Assembly: GCA_030596245.1 (NCBI GenBank)
Contig: JAUVKN010000242.1
Span: forward strand, 1-6,774
Direction of reading: 5' to 3'
Source of the DNA: Bacteroidia bacterium
Lineage (GTDB): Bacteria; Bacteroidota; Bacteroidia; Bacteroidales; GCA-2748055
DNA: 6,774 nucleotides
The notes under the pieces are model-generated. The model was not told the origin of the DNA and did no database searches. It saw nothing but the letters and a program-made list of their open reading frames with translations. Position numbers and translations under genes: made by a program. Position 1 is the first letter of the stretch, and every line of letters begins with the position of its first letter. Shown here piece after piece: positions 1-5,106 of this stretch.

Positions 1-645
1 TCCCGAATATATATGCTGGCCATTCAATAGAAGGTCTTCTTTTCCATGGTAGCGAAGCACATAGGTGTTAACACTTGAGATATTCAGAAATGAAATCTCA
101 CCGAGCAGGTTTTGATTATAGACATGGTTTACTCCCGGTATGCTTGAATGTTCTTCATTATCTATTTGCAACACTTGATCCTTATGGGGAATATCGTTCA
201 GGGAGTAAACTACAAAACTGAGTATATTCTGGTATTCGTGTTCAGGTATATTGAAGGCAAAAGCCACAGTGTGAAGGAAGTCAAGTTCTGTTTCCCGGAT
301 ATCGATCCCATAGGCGATATACTCAATAAGCTGAATAATCACATAGATCTTTTGTGTCTGTTCAAGCTCTTCATTGATCTTTTCACAGATAGACAGAATC
401 CTGACTGCTGTCAGGGCGGTTCGTTTCTTATCCTTGATGCTGCCTTTGGTTATGCTATCCTGATGGTACAGCAGTAAAAATTCTTCAAAGACATTCATGT
501 ATCTTTCCACCAATTCGATATTTAGCTGGCGGGAAAGAAATGCCCGTATAATGTCTCTTTCCTTCTCTTTTATCTCCTGAACCTCATCGATATCAACAAT
601 CAAAGCGAAGAGCTGCATCAAAGCTTTTAATATGGCTTCACTCAT
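1..645 (-). CDS. TerB-like N-terminal part of a probable TerB/ABC-transporter fusion protein (partial, C-terminus beyond window)
   Basis: Reading the minus strand from the ATG at 645-643 gives an uninterrupted frame of 215 codons to the window edge, so the 3' end is missing. The protein starts MSEAILKALMQLFALIVDID. Residues 1 to about 150 are helical, charged and rich in Leu/Ile/Glu, with acidic patches (VDIDEVQEIKEKERD near 16-30; IDIRETELDFLH near 119-130) like the metal-binding TerB/DjlA-type fold. From about residue 175 the sequence turns beta-like (GEISFLNISSVNTYVLRY, then LLLNGQHIYSG), resembling the FHA-like stretch found in large Bacteroidota proteins that continue into an ABC ATPase and membrane domain. 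I recognise that overall pattern from the family, but no Walker motif lies inside the window, so the ABC part is inferred. It is divergent from the SiaB-type kinase gene across about 108 bp. It could instead be a stand-alone TerB protein. Confidence 0.7.
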   Translation of the reverse strand, partial: MSEAILKALMQLFALIVDIDEVQEIKEKERDIIRAFLSRQLNIELVERYMNVFEEFLLLYHQDSITKGSIKDKKRTALTAVRILSICEKINEELEQTQKIYVIIQLIEYIAYGIDIRETELDFLHTVAFAFNIPEHEYQNILSFVVYSLNDIPHKDQVLQIDNEEHSSIPGVNHVYNQNLLGEISFLNISSVNTYVLRYHGKEDLLLNGQHIYSG

Positions 646-673
646 AATTTTTAACTTAAACTACGAATATATT

Positions 674-681
674 CAAATTAA
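674..681 (-). promoter_or_regulatory. Possible Bacteroidota -7 box for the TerB-like gene
   Basis: On the minus strand these bases read TTAATTTG, one mismatch from the Bacteroidota sigma-factor consensus TAnnTTTG. They lie 28 bases upstream of the ATG at 645. I see no good TTTG-type -33 element at the expected distance upstream, so this is a weak candidate based on position and one box only. Confidence 0.22.
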
Positions 682-713
682 AGAGGTTACAATCGGATTA
701 GACTTTTTTTTAG

Positions 714-721
714 TTACTTTG
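714..721 (+). promoter_or_regulatory. Possible Bacteroidota -7 box for the siaB-siaC operon
   Basis: The bases TTACTTTG differ at one position from the Bacteroidota -7 consensus TAnnTTTG and would start transcription near 728, about 26 bases before the ATG at 754. A run of eight T (704-711) sits immediately upstream, inside what would be the spacer. The -33 region near 687-690 (TTAC) is a poor match. No strong Shine-Dalgarno sequence precedes the gene, which is usual in this phylum. Confidence 0.3.
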
Positions 722-753
722 TCGGACCCAGCAATAAGAAACCGGTGATTCCT

Positions 754-1266
754 ATGTCGAAACCAAAGACCATGATTGATTATATGGGCTCCATCTCTTT
801 TGATACGATGGAAAAGCTGTTGAATCAGCTGCGATCGACAAAGGAATTCCAGGCAATGAAAAAACCCGCCAGAAAAAGACTTTACAGTACAGTCGTCGAA
901 TCCATTGACAACATTTTCAAATATGCAGCCAGTAATAATTCGGGTGCCTGGAGCGAAAAAGGGAACCCGATGATCACTGTGGAAAAAATGGGAAACCAAT
1001 ACGCTGTTACTTCAGGAAATCTGGTAATAAATGATAATATTGGTGACCTCACATTTAAACTTGACCGGGTTAATCAGCTTGACACTGAGGCGTTGAAATC
1101 GTTGTATGAGGATGTGATAAATCAGGAAGCGGGTGTTGATGATAAAGGCGCCGGTCTCGGATTGATTACCATGGCCCTTAGAACCGACGACGAAATTATT
1201 TACAGTTTTTTACACCTGGACGAGAACCATTCATTCTTTAAAATGCAAATCATTATTAATGGATAA
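754..1266 (+). CDS. siaB: SiaB-family (DUF6272-like) GHKL protein kinase
   Basis: A 170-residue cytoplasmic protein with the reduced GHKL ATPase fold of the SiaB kinase family. The N-box is visible as ESIDNIFKYA, with Glu49 and Asn53 (Mg-ATP binding). The glycine-rich lid is DKGAGLGL near residues 130-137. In Pseudomonas aeruginosa, SiaB phosphorylates SiaC and opposes the phosphatase SiaA. The same role is likely here because the next gene, 3 bp downstream, encodes a SiaC-like protein. I chose the ATG at 754. An in-frame GTG at 745 would add three residues and an ATG at 772 would remove six; the family-like helical core starts after both. An anti-sigma-factor-type kinase (RsbW/SpoIIAB class) is the structural alternative, but the small size and SiaC partner favour SiaB. 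Confidence 0.8.
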   Translation: MSKPKTMIDYMGSISFDTMEKLLNQLRSTKEFQAMKKPARKRLYSTVVESIDNIFKYAASNNSGAWSEKGNPMITVEKMGNQYAVTSGNLVINDNIGDLTFKLDRVNQLDTEALKSLYEDVINQEAGVDDKGAGLGLITMALRTDDEIIYSFLHLDENHSFFKMQIIING

Positions 1267-1269
1267 CTC

Positions 1270-1674
1270 ATGGAAAAGCTAATCATTGATGCCACACTAA
1301 ACACTCCAAGTGTTATACTTGATCCCGAAAAAAACCTGTTTCAGTTTACAGGAGAATCGCGGCCCGAGAATGTGAGGAATTTTTACATACCTGTGTTGGA
1401 ATGGCTTGAAAACTATACCTCGGAGGTTGCATCTCTGGACAAAGAGAATAAAAGCAGGGTCCACGAATTTCATTTCAACTTTGAGTATTTTAACTCTACC
1501 TCAGCAAAATACATACTTGATCTGTTTAAAACATTAAGCAATTTGCATTCTGAAGGCATAAATGTCTTGGTTTACTGGCATTACGAAGAAGATGACGAGG
1601 ATGTGCTGGAAGTTGGAAAGGAGATGTCCAGGATGTCCAGGTTAAATTTTGATTATATAAAGACCGAGGTGTAG
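1270..1674 (+). CDS. siaC: SiaC-family (DUF1987) regulatory phosphoprotein
   Basis: A 134-residue cytoplasmic protein of full family length. It begins MEKLIIDATLNTPSVILDPE and then has FTGESRPENVRNFYIPVLEW (residues 26-45), the usual opening of the SiaC/DUF1987 family, a STAS-like anti-anti-sigma fold. The conserved phosphorylation segment is EYFNSTSAKYILDL (72-85). From memory of the Pseudomonas protein, the phosphorylated Thr68 lies in an NTSS motif. Aligned on the Asn and Lys, the equivalent residue here is Ser76, with Thr77 next to it. The gene starts 3 bp after the siaB stop, so translational coupling and shared transcription are likely. In Pseudomonas, unphosphorylated SiaC binds and activates the diguanylate cyclase SiaD; no such partner is visible here. 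It converges tail to tail with the phosphatase gene. Confidence 0.82.
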   Translation: MEKLIIDATLNTPSVILDPEKNLFQFTGESRPENVRNFYIPVLEWLENYTSEVASLDKENKSRVHEFHFNFEYFNSTSAKYILDLFKTLSNLHSEGINVLVYWHYEEDDEDVLEVGKEMSRMSRLNFDYIKTEV

Positions 1675-1686
1675 CTGTTTAGAAAC

Positions 1687-3915
1687 CTATATTTTGATCC
1701 CTATCACCAGAATATCATCGATTTGCTCAACATCCCCGCTCCAGGATTTAAGGTTTTCTACCAGAATGTTTTTCTGTTCCTCCATAGAGTGATCCTGGAT
1801 ATCAAGTAATAACTGCCTGAACTGTTTTGATCTGAATGTTTTCCTTGACGGACCTCCAAGCTGGTCCACATAACCGTCTGAGAACATGTAAATGGAATCA
1901 CCTCTTTCCAATGGGATTTCATGGTTGGTGAAAGGAAGGGGTTCATGGTCATAAATACCGATGGGCATTCTGTCGGCTCGTATGTGCATGAGTTCATTTT
2001 TCCTAATGATGTACAATGGTCTGTTCGCACCCGCAAATTCAAGGACTTTTTTCCGGGTATCAATCACACATAACGCGATTTCAATCCCATCCTGCGTCTC
2101 TCCCCTTGTACCGGTTTGATGCAAAGATGTTATTACAAAATCCCTCAACTGTTCCAGGATCTGATTTGCCTGGCTGGATCCACTTCTGGTAACGATCTCA
2201 TTCATGGATGAGATGCCAAGCATGCTTAAAAAGGCTCCCGGCACTCCGTGTCCTGTGCAGTCGGCCACCGCAATCATTATTTTGTCACCCTGCGTGGTGG
2301 TCCAGTAATAATCGCCGCTCACAATATCCCTGGGTTTGAATAGAATGAAATGATCGGTCAGGTAATCGGACAGGTATTCTATGGGTGGAAGAATGGTTGA
2401 CTGAATTCTTTCTGCATAGCGAATGCTATCGAGGATCTGATCTTTTTGACGTGTAATGGTGTCCCTCTGAAGTGTGGCCAGGTCCAGTTGAGCCTCGATC
2501 TCCTCTTTCTGAGCCTCGATCTCCTCTTTCTGCATAACTACCTCGTTGGTCCGCTGCTTCACTTTCTCCTCCAGCTCCCTGTTCATCTTCGAAATGCTCG
2601 CCACATAAGCATGGATTTTTAATGTCATTTCATTATACCCCTCTGCCAGCTCTCCTATTTCGTCGTTGGTCCGAACAATGGTATAATGCCCGGTTTCACC
2701 TCCCTTGGTGTTCTTGATGTTTGTCAGAAGTTCTTTCAATGGCCGGGTGATATCCTGATTGGTCCACTTTATGAAAAGCAACAGATAAATAATTGAGACC
2801 ATGATCCCGTTCCCGATTCCCACCAGCATAATAATGGAATCAATCGCATTTACATAGTACAGTCTTTCATATTTTTCTGTTGTAAAGGTCTCCTTATCCA
2901 AATTTATTACTTTGCTCCAGGGTCCGATCAGTACCTCTCTCTCTTCCGGAGAGAGGTTTTCCAGCTCCAGATCCTTTATGGAGGTAAGGCTCAGAATGAG
3001 GTAGACGATTACAATGACAAGTGGAAGGAAAGTCGTCATGCCACTGGCCATCATTAGCCGGTTTCTGATTTTTCCTCCTTTTCGGCGGAATATCTGTTTG
3101 CGAAGCTCCGTGTCTGAAAAAATATGCTCGATATACTTGATATGGACCCGGTGTTTTTGCCAGTAATAGACAAATAGAAATTCAAGAATAGTGGCCACCA
3201 GTGTCAGGTAGTGGAGCTGGATGAACAGATCCCGTTCTGCTTCTCCATCAAAGTGCGCCCTGGTTAGGATGGCGAACAGGGAATAGATAAAAATTATGAT
3301 ACTGGGCATGCTCAGTATAGAGGCATTTACAACCGGAGTAAGGAACAAATGCTTTTTGCAGAAAGCATGTAGCTTTCCCGGTACTTCGCTTCCGGACCGC
3401 TTCAGTTTAAAGTACTTTTTAAAACGCCTGTTGTAGATGAATCCTGCCAGATAACTTAGCAGTGTCAACAGGAACAGGAGCAGGAAATAGGTGCCGAAGG
3501 GTCCTTCATCGTTAATCATATCAATGTTTTCCTCCTGTTCCTCTCCTGCAACCACCACTTTAGGACCCAGTTTGCCGGTGGCCAAACTGTCTATATAATT
3601 TTCACCCAGAACAATGGCACTGCCAACCAGACTGTCCATATCCATTTCATATATATTTCCCAGGGAGTCAAGGTCTATCCCCAGGGAGTCGATCATCGCT
3701 TTTGTTTCTTTGACCGGGGGGGGCTTTTCTGCCACAAATTTTGGTACACTCTGAATGGCCAGAAAAGCAAGAAATGGAATGACAAGAAAAAAGTAGAGAA
3801 TGGAGGAGGAGAGATAAACCCTTAATCCAAAATATTTAGGAATGCTTTTTTGCACCATTGTGTTAGTTTCCTTATTGATAGTCAGGGAAGCAAGCCGGTC
3901 CGGACGTTTGATCAT
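1687..3915 (-). CDS. Membrane SpoIIE/PP2C-family serine phosphatase with HAMP domain (SiaA-like)
   Basis: A 742-residue inner-membrane protein, probably the phosphatase that removes phosphate from the SiaC-like protein encoded next door. Hydrophobic segments lie near residues 34-55, 143-162, 193-218, 233-251, 291-312 and 358-383. The first extracytoplasmic loop (about 56-142) is acidic with four DSL motifs. A HAMP domain follows TM6 (ITRPLKELL near 389-397; NDEIGELAEGYNEM 417-430), then a coiled coil (about 440-498) with a duplicated QKEEIEA heptad. The PP2C/SpoIIE domain spans about 525-742. Its metal-binding aspartates are in RDIVSGDYYW (Asp535), ADCTGHGVPGAFLSMLG (Asp552), FSDGYVDQ (Asp680) and DDILVIGI (Asp733/734), so it looks active. 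Met20 (ATG at 3858-3856) is a credible alternative start giving 723 residues, with AAGGA about 10 bases upstream and the new N-terminus just before TM1. The start lies 20 bp after the reductase stop, so co-transcription is possible. Confidence 0.88.
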   Translation of the reverse strand: MIKRPDRLASLTINKETNTMVQKSIPKYFGLRVYLSSSILYFFLVIPFLAFLAIQSVPKFVAEKPPPVKETKAMIDSLGIDLDSLGNIYEMDMDSLVGSAIVLGENYIDSLATGKLGPKVVVAGEEQEENIDMINDEGPFGTYFLLLFLLTLLSYLAGFIYNRRFKKYFKLKRSGSEVPGKLHAFCKKHLFLTPVVNASILSMPSIIIFIYSLFAILTRAHFDGEAERDLFIQLHYLTLVATILEFLFVYYWQKHRVHIKYIEHIFSDTELRKQIFRRKGGKIRNRLMMASGMTTFLPLVIVIVYLILSLTSIKDLELENLSPEEREVLIGPWSKVINLDKETFTTEKYERLYYVNAIDSIIMLVGIGNGIMVSIIYLLLFIKWTNQDITRPLKELLTNIKNTKGGETGHYTIVRTNDEIGELAEGYNEMTLKIHAYVASISKMNRELEEKVKQRTNEVVMQKEEIEAQKEEIEAQLDLATLQRDTITRQKDQILDSIRYAERIQSTILPPIEYLSDYLTDHFILFKPRDIVSGDYYWTTTQGDKIMIAVADCTGHGVPGAFLSMLGISSMNEIVTRSGSSQANQILEQLRDFVITSLHQTGTRGETQDGIEIALCVIDTRKKVLEFAGANRPLYIIRKNELMHIRADRMPIGIYDHEPLPFTNHEIPLERGDSIYMFSDGYVDQLGGPSRKTFRSKQFRQLLLDIQDHSMEEQKNILVENLKSWSGDVEQIDDILVIGIKI
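2489..2532. repeat. Exact 21-bp tandem duplication encoding a coiled-coil heptad
   Basis: Two identical 21-base copies lie at 2490-2510 and 2511-2531, with one further matching base on each side. On the minus strand each copy encodes QKEEIEA in phase, giving QKEEIEAQKEEIEAQ at residues 462-476 of the phosphatase. One unit equals one coiled-coil heptad, so gain or loss keeps both the reading frame and the helix register. This points to recent duplication in the linker between HAMP and phosphatase domains. Confidence 0.9.
3659..3690. repeat. Pair of 11-bp direct repeats, 21 bp apart, encoding DSLG motifs
   Basis: CCCAGGGAGTC occurs at 3659-3669 and again at 3680-3690. Both copies encode DSLG on the minus strand, in the extracytoplasmic loop of the phosphatase. 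Two more DSL tripeptides follow in the protein without the exact DNA match. The 21-base spacing equals seven residues, which suggests a decayed internal duplication. Confidence 0.75.
3716..3723. repeat. G8 homopolymer (C8 on coding strand) inside the phosphatase gene
   Basis: Eight consecutive G on the plus strand encode part of KPPPVK (residues 64-69) just after the first membrane helix of the phosphatase. The frame is intact at this length. A change of one base would end translation early and remove HAMP and phosphatase domains, so this is a possible slippage site. Confidence 0.85.
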
Positions 3916-3935
3916 CCAGGATTGATCGGGGTGGA

Positions 3936-4976
3936 CTATACATTGTTACCTGACCACTCTTCGGGCCATTCGGACAGACCCTTGTAGAACAGCAGGTGTT
4001 CATGGTGGGGCTTAACCTTGTCCTCAATGGCAAGCATCTCGTCGGCCGTCAGGGTTTCAAATTCCTGAGCGATCCTGATATTCTCTTCCAGCTCAGCAAT
4101 TTTGTCGATTCCCACAATAATAGTACTGATGGGGAGAGTCATTGTATAACTCATGGCCTCTTTCATGGTGATAATCCCGCCGTGAGAGAAAATCCTGTCA
4201 CGGGCAGGGATCTTCATTCCGATGATGCCCATATTCTTTTTCACAGTTGTGGGAAGCAGTTTCTCAATGTATGAATTGTAATGCTTATCCGCTGCATTCA
4301 GTGCCATCAAAACAGCATCGAAGGGATAGCGGTCCACAAGCTCCTTCATTGGATCCGGATCGGCATGACCGGAAATTCCCAGGAAACGGACGATCTTTTC
4401 ATCCTGGGCCTTCATCAGTGCTTTCATACACCCTTTATCGGAAAAGATATAATCAATATCCTCATCCCCTCCACCTTTGATATTGTGGATCTGCCACAGG
4501 TCGATGGTATCTGTCTGCAGATTTTCCAATGAACTTTCCAGGTGCCGCATGGCCCCGTCGTAACTGCGGTCATGGGTCTTGGTGGCCAGGAACACCTCAC
4601 TTCGCCGCGTCTTCATCACTTCACCTACATGCCTCTCACTGGTGCCCCGCAGGTGATCTCCCTCACTGCTGTTTCCATCCATTCCATACCAGGCCGAGGT
4701 ATCGATATAATTGATACCCATGTCGATGCACCGGTTAACGATTTCGAGGGCCTGATCTTTCATTCCCACTTGCTCTACAGTAGCCTGTGCCCCAAGGCTG
4801 TAAATACCCACCATTTCACCGGTATTTCCGAATGGACGTTGAGGAATTTTAAGGATGGGGGTTGATCCGGTGCATGACTGCAAACTACTCAGTACAGGTG
4901 CCATTCCCATCATGGTAGTACCTGCGATAAGTTTCCTTAAGAATTCTCTGCGGGTGTTGTCGATGTAGATTTTCAT
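3936..4976 (-). CDS. Aldo/keto reductase with twin-arginine signal peptide
   Basis: A 346-residue NAD(P)H-dependent aldo/keto reductase; the substrate cannot be told from sequence. The N-terminus MKIYIDNTRREFLRKLIAG has a twin-arginine motif (Arg9-Arg10, TRREFLRK) and a hydrophobic stretch ending at LSSLQSC (Cys35), which could be a weak lipobox. Export across the inner membrane, possibly with lipid anchoring, is therefore predicted. The (beta/alpha)8 reductase region runs from about residue 47 (RPFGNTGEMV) to the end. The catalytic tetrad is complete: Asp92 and Tyr97 (IDTSAWYG), Lys133 (ATKTHD) and His164 (WQIHN). The NADP-binding C-terminal part (STIIVGIDKIAELEENI) is also present. The frame stays open upstream to 5231, but that extension overlaps the PKD gene and lacks any signal-peptide character, so the ATG at 4976-4974 is preferred. 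It ends 20 bp before the phosphatase start. Confidence 0.88.
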   Translation of the reverse strand: MKIYIDNTRREFLRKLIAGTTMMGMAPVLSSLQSCTGSTPILKIPQRPFGNTGEMVGIYSLGAQATVEQVGMKDQALEIVNRCIDMGINYIDTSAWYGMDGNSSEGDHLRGTSERHVGEVMKTRRSEVFLATKTHDRSYDGAMRHLESSLENLQTDTIDLWQIHNIKGGGDEDIDYIFSDKGCMKALMKAQDEKIVRFLGISGHADPDPMKELVDRYPFDAVLMALNAADKHYNSYIEKLLPTTVKKNMGIIGMKIPARDRIFSHGGIITMKEAMSYTMTLPISTIIVGIDKIAELEENIRIAQEFETLTADEMLAIEDKVKPHHEHLLFYKGLSEWPEEWSGNNV

Positions 4977-5106
4977 GGTGTAGCGTTTTGATTTCCGGTT
5001 CAATTTATGAAAAATTCCCGGACCTCTCTGTTTTACAGGGCGAAGGTTGTTTTGAAAAGTGGATTGACAGATATTTCGATTGAGCTCCCGGAATCTTAAC
5101 TGGACT
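4977..5106. other. Intergenic region between PKD-protein gene and reductase gene, no clear signal found
   Basis: These 130 bases separate the stop of the PKD-repeat gene from the reductase start on the same strand. I looked for a hairpin followed by a T-run and for a TAnnTTTG-type box and found no convincing example. The closest is TAAATTG on the minus strand, which lacks one T and has no -33 partner. The length suggests that the reductase has its own promoter here, but I cannot place it. Confidence 0.4.

Noticed and set aside
148..477. 109-codon open frame on the plus strand
   Set aside because: It lies antisense to the TerB-like frame, which has a coherent, family-like protein sequence; the plus-strand product has no recognisable domain.
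673..999. 108-codon open frame on the minus strand
   Set aside because: Antisense to the N-terminal half of siaB, whose GHKL N-box falls in the same bases on the plus strand.
1668..1708. Imperfect inverted repeat (GGTGTAG and CTATCACC) across the convergent stop codons, as a bidirectional terminator
   Set aside because: The arms are short with a bulge, the loop is about 26 bases and there is no T-run on either side; it also extends into both coding regions.
1758..2063. 101-codon open frame on the minus strand
   Set aside because: Same strand but a different frame within the phosphatase catalytic domain, which carries the conserved Asp motifs.
3996..4865. Several plus-strand open frames (up to 107 codons)
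   Set aside because: All are antisense to the aldo/keto reductase and overlap one another; none resembles a known protein.
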